A stretch of DNA of 64,000 nucleotides from Cylindrotheca closterium (GCA_933822405.4 CAKOGP040001725.1:62001-126000); one strand, 5' to 3'. Shown: positions 39,158-51,963, counted from the first letter of the stretch. Made by a program: numbers and translations. Notes: a model not told the origin generated them from the letters alone.

Positions 39158-41392
39158 CTAGAAGTACGGGTAGAAGCACTGTATTGGGTCATTCATCGTC
39201 GGGTCCGCATTAGGACCTTCCTCGCACACTTCGCATCTTTCTTTCCACCCTTGTGATTTGTCCAAGCACTCAAAGCAACGAGACCTCTGATCGGGATTGA
39301 ACAAATCCAAGCCTTGTCCAGCCACCAAACACATCCCTCTACCTCGAGCCACAAGAATCATGAGAAGGAGGGTCAAACTGACCAAAACAAAGTTCACAGA
39401 GACTCCAACAAAATGGTACCGGAGTTTGGATTTGTTTTGGGCATGTTCGATTCGCAAAATCCGACGCTCACGCAAGTAGGCGTTCTTCTTGTATTGGCCA
39501 CCCTTTCGATGCTCATTCGAAGAACTTTGCTCATCCTTCAGAAAGCCATCCAGCTTTTCCAATCGACGTTCTTCTCGTTGATACAATTTTTTCAATCGAA
39601 GGTAGGTAAAGCCTTCCAAAATGACAGATGCGATTTCCAAAATCCAAATGCCAATGGCTTCGGCTTTGCTGTCGTCAACAAAGACAGCAAAACTCAGCAA
39701 ACTACCAAAGATGGGATTGAGCAAGTTCCAGGGTATGGGACCCTCTCTCACCACGGGATGAATCTCCAAGAAGATTCCAACCAAGTAAATGTAGGAAACG
39801 ACCTTGATGAAGGTATTCCAATCAATGGATGGGATACTCGCCATGGTGACTTGGTTGCAGCACATGGTGACAGTCCCACTGTAGGTCGCAATGGTAACAA
39901 TGGCTACCAAAACGTCGAATAGCAGAGTCGCCCAAATCAATTTTCGAACACTCCTCCTCGTGCGGCCTTCGTTGGGAATGGGTGGTAGAATCCGAAAATG
40001 CCGCAGACACTTTTGCCACCACTTGTCATCCGGGAACAAGGCATCGTGATGCTTTCGTTTTTGCAATCGCTTTTGATTGGGTGGTGGAAGGCTTCCATTT
40101 TCGGTCATGGTAGCAGCGGCGGTGTCGGCATAATTATTCCTCATCATCCGGCTGTATTCTTCGTCCGAATCATCGGAATCCCACTCACTGTCAGAATCCA
40201 CTTCTCCCACCTTGTGCTTGGTAATACGATTACTATTGCTGTTGTCATGCGGATCATCCTCAAAGGCTCCAACGCTAGCGGAATCGCCGTATTCGGCATC
40301 GTCTTCGGACATGGAGACGCTTCCAGTAAAGTTCCATCGTTTGGATCGAGCTGGCGTAATACTAGCAGATTTGCTTTTGGATCGTAGCTGACGATTCGAG
40401 GAAGAACCATTTTCACTTTCCGAGACTGTGGAATCATTGCTTCTGAGTTCCTTTTTGTTTTGATTGCCACCGCTGGACCTTTCTTTTCGCAAGGATGGGG
40501 ATCGGATGCGAATGAGGGCAGAATCCTTTGGTGAAAGATTCGAGGAAAGACTGTTCATGCGTTTGGGGGCCTGTATCCTCGGTTGTTGTTGTCCTCCTAT
40601 ATTTCCAAGACTCATCATTCGTTTGGGTGGCTGGGTCCTTGGTTGTTGCTGTTGCTGTTGTCCAGCATCAAGGTTCGATGAAAGACTGTTCATGCGCTTG
40701 GGTGCCTGTGTCCGTGGAAGTTGTTGTTGTGATGCTAGTTGAAGACTCATCATTCGTTTGGGTGTCTGTGTCCGTGGTTGCTGTCCAATATTTCCAAGAC
40801 TATTTATACGTTTGGTTTGGCGACTGTTATTGCTGTTGTTTGTATTGTTGCTGCTGCTGTTGTTGCTGCTGTTGTTGTTGTTGTTGTTGTTGTTGTGCCG
40901 ACCACCACCACCAGCCGGTTCGGATGCAATCCGATCCGCGCTTGGGGATATCTTGGAATCGGCAGTCATGGATCCTTTCCGCTTGGGCTGCCGAGCACTT
41001 CGGGTCGAGTTGGTGGAAGTCACGGTACTAGTATCACCATTGCTTGGCATGCTTTTATTGGATGATTTGCGAGTATTGGGATCAGTGATTCCAGTAAAGG
41101 AATTATACTTTGGCAACCGACGAGTACTATTACCTTTCGGACTAATCTGTGGTTTATCAGGGTTCCTTACACTTGACCCCTTTCGTAAGACTCGTCTTCT
41201 TGCGGGGGAAGCAGATCCCTGTCGTGGTGGGGGTGTCAGAGATCTTCTGCCATCCCCACTAGGCGGTGTTCTGGATCTGGCTTCTTGAGATCGTCGTCTC
41301 CGAGAATTGTCTGACATCATTGGTGATCTACTGGTGGATCGATTTGGACGATTACCATTTGGATCCTCTCTTTCGCTTAATCGAGCCGGCAT
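39158..41392 (-). CDS. Disordered, Asn/Gln-repeat multi-pass membrane protein, 744 aa
   Basis: The first 450 residues are Ser/Arg-rich and disordered, with an Asn tract (encoded by about 40826-40895), Gln runs and four PRTQxPKRMxSL repeats (about 40540-40800). Then comes an acidic patch and four membrane spans. Two spans follow RRSVRKLIWATLLFDVLV, another is near IWILEIASVILEGF, and a last one is VGVSVNFVLVSLTLLLMIL. A Lys/Glu coiled coil lies between the third and fourth. The C-terminus is Cys-rich (CFECLDKSQGWKERCEVCEE), probably lumenal with disulfides. No family is recognised. Confidence 0.8.
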   Translation of the reverse strand: MPARLSEREDPNGNRPNRSTSRSPMMSDNSRRRRSQEARSRTPPSGDGRRSLTPPPRQGSASPARRRVLRKGSSVRNPDKPQISPKGNSTRRLPKYNSFTGITDPNTRKSSNKSMPSNGDTSTVTSTNSTRSARQPKRKGSMTADSKISPSADRIASEPAGGGGRHNNNNNNNNSSNNSSSNNTNNSNNSRQTKRINSLGNIGQQPRTQTPKRMMSLQLASQQQLPRTQAPKRMNSLSSNLDAGQQQQQQPRTQPPKRMMSLGNIGGQQQPRIQAPKRMNSLSSNLSPKDSALIRIRSPSLRKERSSGGNQNKKELRSNDSTVSESENGSSSNRQLRSKSKSASITPARSKRWNFTGSVSMSEDDAEYGDSASVGAFEDDPHDNSNSNRITKHKVGEVDSDSEWDSDDSDEEYSRMMRNNYADTAAATMTENGSLPPPNQKRLQKRKHHDALFPDDKWWQKCLRHFRILPPIPNEGRTRRSVRKLIWATLLFDVLVAIVTIATYSGTVTMCCNQVTMASIPSIDWNTFIKVVSYIYLVGIFLEIHPVVREGPIPWNLLNPIFGSLLSFAVFVDDSKAEAIGIWILEIASVILEGFTYLRLKKLYQREERRLEKLDGFLKDEQSSSNEHRKGGQYKKNAYLRERRILRIEHAQNKSKLRYHFVGVSVNFVLVSLTLLLMILVARGRGMCLVAGQGLDLFNPDQRSRCFECLDKSQGWKERCEVCEEGPNADPTMNDPIQCFYPYF

Positions 41393-41457
41393 GATTTACA
41401 ATCGTATCCTGGTCTCTTCAGTTGTGGATCTCAGCGATGCAAGTAGGATAGTATTGT

Positions 41458-41484
41458 TTGTTGACGTTGACGTTGACGTTGATG
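41458..41484. promoter_or_regulatory. Tandem TGACGT elements upstream of the 41392 gene
   Basis: Three TTGACG units and a TTGATG unit place TGACGT three times in a row, 66-92 bp before the minus-strand start. TGACGT is the core of bZIP/CRE-type sites, including the CO2/cAMP-responsive elements described in Phaeodactylum. A role here is inference. Confidence 0.45.
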
Positions 41485-41967
41485 TTATGAATAACCCTAA
41501 ATCTAACAGTCATTTGCAGTGTATCAGAAAATAGATGGCCTTCAGATCTTCTCTTTTTCCTCAGTCAGAAGGCTCGGTATACCGGTACGAATATGCGTGA
41601 TAGCAATCGACGACTCCTTACTTCCTCCTTCTCACGTTCTGCCTGCAGCTCCTTCCTGACCTTCCTGATCATAAGCAATGATGATCAAATGTGAAACACC
41701 GAGACACTCACTTCCTTCACGCCCGCGATCTCCTCTAAAACTCTCTCAGATTTTCGGTTTTCGAGCATTGACGTTTTGGTGCCAGAATGCCGCATGTCGA
41801 TCGGATGTCTCCCCATATAATGCGTCCGTAGATACTGCATGCGCGCACTGACTCACCACGTCGTCATCGTCTCATTCCATCCATCGGCTTCCAGCGAGTC
41901 ACGAGTGACCCATGCGGTCGATTGGTACTACTCGGCGTATAGTACTCGATACGAAATATCAACTTCT

Positions 41968-41992
41968 GTCTAGTCTAGTCTAGTCTAGTCTA
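41968..41992. repeat. (TCTAG)n pentanucleotide repeat
   Basis: Five consecutive TCTAG-type units in the spacer before the ABCA gene. Confidence 0.85.
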
Positions 41993-42528
41993 CAGATATG
42001 CTTTGTTGTCTCGAAACGAATAAGTGGCAACTTCGAAGCTCCCATTTTTGGGGTTTATTCAGATATGGTAGATGGATGAGGGAACAATCCAAACAAGCAA
42101 CCAAGCAGCCGTATTCGTTACTTTTTGCTTCCGTTTCAGATTTGAGAATGCTTGGTTGATGCGTTGCGTTGCGAGTCCCGGGTAATGTTCGACTAGTTCG
42201 AGCAAGTACGATTCAGAGAATGAACACACAGGAACTTCCATGACGAGAAGGTGCCTATCATATTGTATTTTTTATATTCTGTCCGAGGATTATATTTGGC
42301 AAGATCGATTTAGTGATATTGGTATCGCTGACACAGCGCATTTGTACCATCTGAGCCAGTCCACAAAAACACATCGGATACAACGAAACGAGCAAAGGTT
42401 TCATTGTCCAAAGAACTTGTAAAAGAAGGAGACTGAATCTTGGATCATCTTCTTTCTAGCACATTGAGAAGCAGAATAACTTTGGAGGACATCATCATCG
42501 TCTGATATCACCAAAGAATATACACATC

Positions 42529-45500
42529 ATGGCCTCGGAAGCGGAAGCATCGGCACCCATTACCACGGCACCAGAAGAATTTTCTTCTGCTCGCAAAGTT
42601 CCTTCAGAAGAGGAGAAAAGTGTTGCAGAAGAGGCAGCTGCTCTTGCTGAAGAAACAGCTGAGAATGGCGACAATGAGGCTGCCTCGAACGGTGCTGATG
42701 ATGCTGACGATGCTAACGATGCAGTGGAAGAAGCTGCTGCTACTGCTGACACAGCTGAAGAGGATCCACCATCGGAAACAACCAAAGCTGTTGCATCAGA
42801 TGTCGACAAGCCAAAAGAAGAATCTGATGAAGGTAGTGAAGATGAGAATGAAAACGAGGAAACAAAGTCGTCGGAAGAGGAAACTGTTCAAGTTGTTGCG
42901 AAAGCGGTAAAAGACGAACCATCTTCACAGCCTTCATCGTCTGCTGCGGCTTCTGATAATAAGGACATGAAGGAAACTGAAAGTGGATTTGCAGAAGAAG
43001 ACAGTCCCGAAGAACCAGCCAAGGCTAGTTTTGCAGGCATTGCAACGGAGGACGCATCGTCTGTTTCCTCCGCGAGGGACGTGGAGAAAGACTCGCAAAC
43101 TGTGGGCAGTCAAGATTCCGATCCTGCTTCCACTCGCCGTGGTAATCGTCAGGCATCGAGCCTTTCTCAAATCTTGGCTCTTATTCGCAAGAATATTCTT
43201 ACCAAGCTTCGAACACCTGGAGCAACCTTCTTTGAACTCTTCAGTCCAGTACTCATGATGTTGGTATTGTCGGCTGCTTACACGTTGACAGAGATTGAAT
43301 ATGAGGATGCGGCAATGTATGCTTCTCTCAATCTCGCATTTCCTGGACCCTGGATCGATCTTGCCCAGAGGACCCAGTCAGTCTTCCCCGGCAGTGATAT
43401 GGCTGATGCCATGGGCCGTCGCCGCAAACTCAAGAAGAGCACCCGAGGAGAAGATCCAAATCTTTTGGTACAAATGATGAACTCAGACACCAGTGACGAC
43501 GAAAAGACTTGGGATGGAATCTTTGAAGGGCTTCAGCAGAAAATGGAACAAATCATGTTGAAGCACACCCAAGAGATCGCATCCGATGAGATGGACCAGC
43601 AGAGCCACAATCGACGTCTTCAAACCTTCCGCAATAACGTGGATACAAGCCTTGATGCAGAAGTGGAATCCTATGAATTGTTGGACGATGCACGCGATGA
43701 GGTGAGCCACTACTACTCAAAGCTTATCTCTATCTAACGCTGCGTCCAACCTGTATTTCTAACATTATCACCATTCTCTCGTTGTCCTTCGCATTGTTTA
43801 CAGATACGTGATCTCCTCCAGGGTCCCATTCCAACACCATCCTTCTCGCAATTTGTGTCCATCTCGACAGCATTGTTTAATATCGTTCCACTGGACAGTC
43901 TGCCACGGATTTTCGGCGAAACGAGTTTTGGTCGACAATGGGGAAATCTTCTTACCCTTGGTACACTGCACCTCAGTCCCAGGAATCAAGCGGCCGAAGA
44001 CTTTTGGGCATATCTGAATGAGACCTACCCAGTGATCATGTTGGCCACTTCTGGAACCAACATTTCAAACTTTCGCGTCCGAATGCACGATGACGAAGCA
44101 TCCGCTCTGAACTACATTGAGGCCACCAACGGAGAAGAGCGTACATGGGCATTGCTCGATTTCGCTAATTTCGATCGGGAACAGGATTCCAATTCGTACC
44201 AGATTCGATTGAATTACACCACCGTTCCAAATGTGAATGAGATTACCAATTGGGCCAATATTGGGTTGAGTCGAAGATACCAGCGATACTACTTGTCAGG
44301 ATACATGACCTTGCAACGAACGATCAACGAGTTTGCCTTTGCGCAAAGCGGTTGCGATCAAGACTTGTCATCCATCATGAGCATGCGTAAGGATATTGTT
44401 TCACTTGTGACCATTCACAATTTCCGAGATTCTGCTTTGCTCACTTTGCGCTTTGCTTTCCTTTGTACAGCAATGCCAACGGCGGCATACTCGCAGAATC
44501 CATTCTTTACTCAAGTTGGTTACCTTCTTGGACTGACAATGGCAATGGCATTCTTGTATCCAACCTCACGATTCATCAAGACGCTTGTGGAAGAGAAAGA
44601 GACCAAGATGAAAGAAACGCTGTTGATTCTCGGAGTGCGTACTTGGGCACATTGGATGAGTTGGTTCCTCACCGCTCTTTTGGTGTTCATTATTATTACG
44701 GTATCAGTTGCCTTCACTCTGTCTGCGACTGTCCTGAAACACACAGATCCTGCATACCTATTTGCATTCGTCTTCCTTTTCGGGACGTCTACTATCGGAT
44801 TCTGCTTTGCAATTGCAAGTTTCTTTTCACGTGCCAAGTTGGCAGCTATCATCGGACCCATCGCTCTTTTCGCAACTATTCTCCCTCGGTTTGTCTTTTT
44901 TGAAAGCAACCGTTACGAAAATGTCACTGGACAGATCTTGTCGTCTCTTTTTCCGGCAACTGCATTCTGCTTTGGTGCTGATATCATTGCCGACTACGAG
45001 TATGCTGAGCAAGGAATCCAAAGCTACAATGCAGGCGAAGGTGGCTACTCTTTCAACACTGCACTTTTGATGATGCTGGCGGACACATTCTTGTACATCT
45101 TTATTGGCTGGTATCTAGATCAAGTTCTTCCCCAGCAGTACGGCGTTCCCCGCCCATTCTACTTCCTGTTCCTTCCAAGCTATTGGTTGGGAGAATGTGC
45201 CAAGAAAGACGGAGGAAAGGCTGAGATTTTTCCTGATATTGACAACGAAAGGTATGTATTTCTAGTCAAGAATGCTCTCTTAGAACGGATCCAACGGACA
45301 TTTCGTTTTCTAATTGTGTCTCTGTTTGCTGTAGTCCGGATGTCGAGCCAGTGAATGACACTAATTTGATTCCAAAGGTACAAATTCGTGGTCTGGTCAA
45401 GCAATACTTCAAGGGCAAAACTGCTTTTCCACCGGCTGTTGACGGGTTGAATCTAACGATGTACGAATCCCAGATCACAGCTCTCTTGGGACACAACGGT

Positions 45501-48500
45501 GCTGGAAAGACAACTACTGTATCGGTCTTGACTGGCCTGTTCCCACCTACATCTGGCGATTGTGTTTTGTACAATAAGTCAATTGTCAATAGCAAGCAGG
45601 AAGCGAGACAATCGCTTGGAATTTGCCCGCAGCACAACATTCTTTTCGACGAGCTTACCGTGTACGAGCATTTGGCATTTTTCATGCGCATCAAGGGCCT
45701 TCATCCAGAGAGGAATAAGATTCTTGGACACGCTGAGGAGATTGGGCTCACAGACTACCTCGGCACTGCCTCGAAGGCTCTATCTGGAGGAAACAAGAGA
45801 AAGCTATCGGTTGCAATTGCTTTGTCCGGTGACCCCGATGTATTGATTTTGGATGAGCCAACTTCTGCAATGGATCCGCATAGTCGAAGAGCAGTTTGGG
45901 AACTTCTTCGCGCAAAGAAAAAAGGACGTGTTACTCTCTTGACCACTCATTTCATGGATGAGGCAGAACTTTTGTCCGACAGGGTTGCGGTAATGAAGGA
46001 AGGCAAGCTGAAGTGTTGCGGTTCGCCAATCTTCTTGAAGGAGCGCTTCGGCTTGGGATACAGCATGACGGTTGTTTTGGAACCTCCAGCAGTCGAGGGT
46101 GATGAAGAAGGCGGGCCTGCCAGACCATCCGAGAACGTCTTTCTAAAGAAAAGAGAAAACGTCTTGGGCTTCCTCAACGAGCGAATCGCAAACACAACCA
46201 TCGTTCGCACATCGGGAAAGGAAGTGACATTCCGTTTCCCACAAGGTTCCGAAGTGTCTTTTCCTGGCGCCTTTGACGACATTGAAATAAACAAGGACGA
46301 CCTTGGCATTGGCGCGTATGGAATTCAGAACAGCTCACTTGAAGAAGTCTTTCTGCAGTTGGCCGAATCCAAATCTGACGAATTGGAAGAAGCGTCAAGT
46401 CCTAGCGAGACTCCCGACGAAGTCATTTACGATGGCGAGTATTCGCATCTTTCGCCATTGGGGCAAATCGGTCTACTTTATGGAAAGCGACTCTCGATCC
46501 AACGCCGTGATAAGAAAGGAGCTTGCTTTACCATCATTGTCCCCATATTGGTCATTGCTGTCGTGCTCGTAATCTTGACGGTCAGGCCCCCAAATGTTTA
46601 TGGGAGACTAGAAATGAATCCTGCCATGTTCCAAACATCGAATGGAGGCAAGAGAAATTCAGCAACGAATATTGTAATTTCCGACAGGCTATCTTCGAGC
46701 TCAGCACTGGAAGACGCGTCAGAAGCAACTGACTTGTTCATGGAAAGTATCAAGACAAGATACAGCAATGCCGAGTTCACTTTGGATACAAACACTGACT
46801 CCTCAATGGGTCTTTCGCAATTTTTGCTGGACAATTACAACAATCGAGACCACGCTACACGATTTGGTGCTTTTGTCTTGAACGACATGGTGAACTTTAC
46901 TTTTGGTTTGGATGTATCCGCGATCCAGTCATTGATTGATACAGCAGGAGGTCTCCAGAGCTTGACTGCTGGAATTGAGCAGACTGAAATTGAACTCATT
47001 TCGCTGTTTGGACTCGGTGATGAAAATGGAACCCTGAATGTGGCCGTCAACTTAACTGATTTGCCTGCAATGATATCGAGTTTTGGAATCACGCTGCCAA
47101 GTGTGACAATAGACGTTGTAAGTTGAATCATCATCGACCCGTTTTTCGTTGCAAATTCCAGGCTCTCCCTCATCTTTGTTCAGCCCGAGCTTACAGAGCT
47201 AGTGGATACAAGTCTAGGCTCGATGCTGTCGGCTAGCAATATGACAGACCTATCACTTGGATTTTTGGAGGACTATTTGAACCGGACCTACTATTTCTCT
47301 CCAGATATTGAATTGCAGCTTCCAGGCATTGGAAATCTTAACCAGACCACTTCCATTGCAAACAGCAATACAACAGGAAATGAAAATTCCACGAAAATGG
47401 TTGAAGACAATATGACAGTTGATGATCCACTTGCTTCTGTATTTGATAGCAAGATTTTGCAAATCGATCCTTTTGACCTTGTCAGCTTCATTCAGTCTTC
47501 TGGCCCATACAACCGATCCACTCTGATTAGAGCCATTGACTCCCTGTTACCTTTTGTCTATGAATCACTGGGAGTTCAAACCAATGCCACCATGATTCCA
47601 AGTGGTTCGAGCTTCTTCCGCTTGCTTGATAATGTCACAGCACAGTTGACCGACACTGACTTTGTCGACGATAACTTGTTTGGCAATGACACTTTCTTCG
47701 GGGACAACAGTTTCTTCAATGATACTTTGCTGGGCGACATTGGCCTCTTCAACGGCACCACATTGGGCACCAATATCACTCTTAACGGAACAACGATTGG
47801 TGAAATTCCAGGAACTGGATACTTCGAACAGCTAAATGCGACAGACAGTGAGCAGCTGTCCAATGCAATCGCCATTGCTGCTACAGTCATATTGCGAGAG
47901 TCTTTGAGCGAAGTGGCAGTAAGTTCTCTTATTTGGTCGTAGGCATTCTGTTGAACAAAAGACTCACACTTGTTTCGCTTCGCTTTGATTCTCAGTATAC
48001 CAACACGACCTTTGACTTCTCGGAGATATTCAGTGGCCTTCTTTCCTCAGTCGGATATAATGGAACTCTTGACTCGCTTGGATTGCCGATTGATGGTGAC
48101 GACTTGTTCGATATCCGGCTGCAAGCATCGAGCATCACGTTGGAATTGCCGTCATTCGCTCTCAACATTTACAATCTAACACTGATTGCAGATGAGGACT
48201 TACCGGTATTGTTGCCGTTTGCATCCTTTGATTTGCTCGATGTCGCACTGGATAGTCTTGGACCGATGATTCCGGAAGAATTTGTTATGCCAATCGAAGC
48301 TCAAACAAGTATTCTGCACAATTCTTCCTCGCCCCATGCAGTTGCTGCTTTCAATCAAGCCTACATGGAATACAAATACGGCCAGTGCAAAGCAAGCGAC
48401 ACTGTCACGCTCAAGTCTATCAATGCCCCGTTGCCTATCACAGCACAGGAAACGATCGAAATCAAGACAATTTTGAGTGTTGTCGCAGCTCTTTTCCTCC

Positions 48501-50567
48501 TCATCCCATATTGCTACATTCCTGGTGCATTCAGTGTGTTCATTGTGAAGGAAAAGATTAGCAAGTCCAAACATCTTCAATTGGTCAGCGGAGTGAACAT
48601 GACATCTTACTGGTTCTCGACCTATCTCTGGGACATGAGCTTGTTCTTTTTGCTCACTGTGTTCATCATGCTTGTCTTTTTGGCATATGGAACCGAGTCA
48701 GCGGCAGTCTTCATTGGAGATATCGAAGCATTCTTTGCCACTGCTCTCATTACTCTGGGATACGGCTTCTCGATTTTGCCGTTCTCGTACTTGTTGGCAC
48801 GAAACTTTGACAATCCTTCCACAGCACAGATTTCTGTCATTGGACTGGTCTTTCTCACCGGCTTTGTTGCCGTGAATGCATATTTCTTAATGACCGCACT
48901 CGAGGACACACAAGCTTTGGCTGCGAGCCTGCTCCCATTATTTCGACTGTGGCCAGCTTTTAACGTCGGAGAAGGCTTTATTGAACTCTCCAGCGCTTAC
49001 TGGGAAAGGGAAGTTTTAGCCTCGGAGAAGCGTCCATTTGATTGGGAGGTCGCCGGTAGATCGATTACCTTGCTTTATGGATTGGCACCTGCCTACTTTA
49101 TGATTCTTCTATTTCTGGAATATGCTGACGATGGTGGCTCTGGTGGTATGGCTGGTCGCATCGTTCGTTACGTGAGGGGCAGCTACGAACGAACCGTGCT
49201 TGCGGTCCACGGGGTGAAGAAGGTCGGCAACAAGTTGACATTGGATGATGGACTTGTCGACCTTGCTCCAAACGACGATGTCAAAAAAGAGGCAGACTTT
49301 GTCAATCGCAAGCCAGAGTTGCACAAATCGGCTCCAATTGTCTTGCGTGATTTGTGGAAAGTATTCCCTCCTTCCATTGGATTACTTGGTGGCCTCATCA
49401 ATCGAATCAAATGGTTGCTCTGCTGTTGTGGTCTTGGAAAGGGATCAAATCAAGAAGACGAATCAAATAGCGACCACTCTGGACCTCGTCGCGCTGTCCG
49501 TGGTCTTACTGCTGCTGTTCAACGAGGAGAAACCTTTGGATTGTAAGTTTCTTACTGCAACAACTTGTTCTTGTTCTTGTGAAAAGAAAAATGTCGATAG
49601 ATTGATTCACTCTTCTCACTACGACGACTTGTTGTTATTTGCTCCATTGCATTATAGATTGGGCGCCAATGGTGCTGGAAAGACCACCACTTTGGGCATG
49701 TTGACCGGTGACATTGCCGCTACTGGAGGAGAAGCCTACGTTGCTGGGCACGATATCACAGGCGCCACTCCCGGAGGCGTCCAAGAGGCCCGCAAGAACA
49801 TTGGTTTCTGCCCACAAATTGATCCTCTACTTGGGTTGATGACTGGTCGAGAAACCTTGCGCATGTTTGCCCGACTCCGTGGCATTCAAGCCAACAGGAT
49901 TGAGGAGGTTGTGACTGCCTTGTTGGAAAAGTTGACCTTGACACCTCATGCGGACAAGACGGCCGACAGTTATTCTGGCGGAAACAAGCGAAAGTTGAGT
50001 CTTGGTATTGCTGCCTTGGTGGCCGATGGCGGCGTTCTGTTGATTGACGAATGCAGCAGTGGACTGGATCCTTTGGCCCGAAAGAAACTTTGGGGGCTTA
50101 TTGAGAAGCTGGCCTTGGAACGATCCGTGGTGATTACAACGCATTCCATGGAAGAAGCAGAAGCGCTTTGTTCCCGCATTGGTATCATGGCTCGAGGGCA
50201 ATTTGTTGCCTTGGGCACAGTTCAGCACCTAAAGACCAAGCATTTGGATGGGTACGCAATTGACATTTCTCTGGCTCCCAACTCTTCCGAAGCAATGATC
50301 GATTCCGTGGTGGAAGAAATCTGCACGCGGATCATTCCTGGTAGCGTCATTTCAGAACGCCATGGCCGTTTCTTGAAATTCGACGTGAACAAGGTCTCGA
50401 CCATTGGTTTGGGAACTACCTTTGGGCGCCTCCAGGAGCTCAAGGAAAGCCGAGGAATCGTCGAGAATTATTCCATTGCTCAATGTTCTTTGGAGCAAGT
50501 CTTTATCAAGTTGGTAAAGGAAGCGGAAGAGGCTCGCAATGTTACTCCCGATATTGCCTCCACATAA
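42529..50567 (+). CDS. ABCA-type full-size ABC transporter, 6 exons, 2531 aa
   Basis: Exons are 42529-43701, 43804-45251, 45335-47117, 47184-47918, 47996-49542 and 49658-50567; all joins keep frame. The order is TMD1-NBD1-TMD2-NBD2. NBD1 (about 880-1110) has GHNGAGKTT, LSGGNKRKLS and VLILDEPTSAMD. NBD2 has GANGAGKTTTLGML (split by the last intron), YSGGNKRKLS and GVLLIDECSSGLD. Both signatures are the ABCA form. Each TMD has a first span, a large extracytosolic loop and then about five spans. The loop of TMD2 is about 600 residues and very rich in N-x-S/T sites. The N-terminus adds about 200 Glu/Ala/Ser-rich residues not found in standard ABCA proteins. It probably moves lipids or sterols across a membrane. 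Confidence 0.93.
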
Positions 50568-50865
50568 AAGCAAGAGTGACAACTTTTAGAAAACATAAAT
50601 ACCATTTAGTAACATGACATCATCATAGATCATACTGTACGGTAGGTATTGGTACCAGGGGTATACCGGTATTACTCGTATCAGTCAAAATCTTCATTGT
50701 TATCACACAATAGTAGTACTGCTGTAGCGTCCAATCCCAACGGACATTGGCAATGCCGTCTGCCATTGCTTTTTCGACAACTAACTTATTTTGGTCGAAG
50801 CCGCAGAAGAATATCATTTCAATAATCCTGCTTCCTTTGTCAAGTAATATTAATAGGATACTAAC

Positions 50866-51963
50866 ATGGCACCATTGTTCAAAGTCCGCGCTCCACCAAG
50901 TGGTGAAAGAAGCAACAAAATCGATCTCACTGGCTATGGAAGTTCCAATTTGAATCCTTCGCACAGCCGGGATGCGACGGAAAAATCAAGCAAAATTCGC
51001 AGGTCCAAGGGTTTGAATGTCCAGTATTTGCCGTTCATGATTGTTGGATTGGTGCTCTTTGCTTTTTACAGCATGTATTCTGCCAAATATCGGTCCGGGT
51101 CTGTCATGAAGGACATTTCCAACAATCACGCCTTTGGAATGATGAAACAACAACAGCAACAGCAACAGCAACAACAGCAACAAATGGCAGTACCAGTAGC
51201 AGTAGGACCATCAGTGGAAGATGAAAAAGGATTGGCCGAAAAAGTTGCCACATTGGAAAAGGAGGTCCGATCGTACACGCCAATGGAAGGAATGTTTATG
51301 GAAAACGATCCAACTGCTCAGAAAATGATATCGGAACTACAACATTGGACACGAGCCCTGATTCTGTCCAGATATGGAAATCATAATACCTTTCGAGTGG
51401 CGTTGGATTTGGAATTTCCACCCAGCATTCCGGACTACAACGACGAATCAAAGACCGGAAGAGTGGTCTTTGAAATGGCATCCATAGATCTGATACCCTG
51501 CAGTGTCTTTTACTTTTTAGAGATTGCGCGGACCTTTCACAAGGGTTCCTTTATTCGGAATGCCGCCCATGTCCTTCAGGCCAATGCCATTTCCAAAGTC
51601 CAAAAGAACATGCCCTTTCAAGAATATTCTCCCGAACATCCACACAAGAAGGGTTCCACCGGATATGCTGGACGACCGAGTGGACCTCAATTTTATATTT
51701 CCATATTGGACAATACCAATGCCCATGGACCGGGCACCCAACAAAAAGCCAATCCTTATGAAGCGGATTCCAATTTTGGTGACGTGGTGGAAGGAATGGA
51801 CGATGTGGTGCCTAGAATTCATAGTATTCCACAAAAAGAATTTTTGGACAGATCCAATTACGTCAAGATTACCAGCATGACCATCTTGTACAAGGAGAAG
51901 GATCATTATGATAACAATGAATGGAAGGAATGGAAGGACAGTTCGATTGTTACACCATCATAG
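50866..51963 (+). CDS. Type II membrane cyclophilin-like protein 1, 365 aa
   Basis: A cytosolic basic tail of 50 residues is followed by one membrane span (YLPFMIVGLVLFAFYSMY), a run of 12 Gln (51148-51183), a short coiled coil and a lumenal domain from about residue 170. This domain follows the cyclophilin pattern: FRVALDLEFP, GRVVFEMA, PCSVFYFLEIAR, GSFIRNAAHVLQA, AGRPSGPQFYISILDN and FGDVVEGMDDVVPRIHSIP. The Arg expected in the active site (FHR in cyclophilins) is kept as FIR, while the following Phe-Met is changed. Prolyl isomerase activity is therefore uncertain. Topology suggests Golgi or ER lumen. The next gene is its tandem paralog. Confidence 0.8.
   Translation: MAPLFKVRAPPSGERSNKIDLTGYGSSNLNPSHSRDATEKSSKIRRSKGLNVQYLPFMIVGLVLFAFYSMYSAKYRSGSVMKDISNNHAFGMMKQQQQQQQQQQQQMAVPVAVGPSVEDEKGLAEKVATLEKEVRSYTPMEGMFMENDPTAQKMISELQHWTRALILSRYGNHNTFRVALDLEFPPSIPDYNDESKTGRVVFEMASIDLIPCSVFYFLEIARTFHKGSFIRNAAHVLQANAISKVQKNMPFQEYSPEHPHKKGSTGYAGRPSGPQFYISILDNTNAHGPGTQQKANPYEADSNFGDVVEGMDDVVPRIHSIPQKEFLDRSNYVKITSMTILYKEKDHYDNNEWKEWKDSSIVTPS
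51148..51183 (+). repeat. CAA/CAG tract encoding 12 Gln
   Basis: Mixed CAA and CAG codons just after the membrane span of the first cyclophilin-like protein. It is absent in the tandem paralog, which has a Ser/Asn-rich run instead. Confidence 0.9.

Larger units (their letters stand above)
41393..42528. other. Divergent intergenic region
   Basis: Promoters of the 41392 gene (minus) and of the ABCA gene (plus). It contains tandem TGACGT units at 41458-41484, a TACCGGTA at 41580-41587 and (TCTAG)n at 41968-41992. A 60-aa minus ORF (42059-42241) has plausible composition but no further support. Confidence 0.55.

Noticed and set aside
42059..42241. 60-aa minus-strand ORF (..SYLLELVEHYPGLATQRINQ..)
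   Set aside because: Composition is plausible and amphipathic, but there is no paralog, domain or splice partner. Left unannotated for lack of support.
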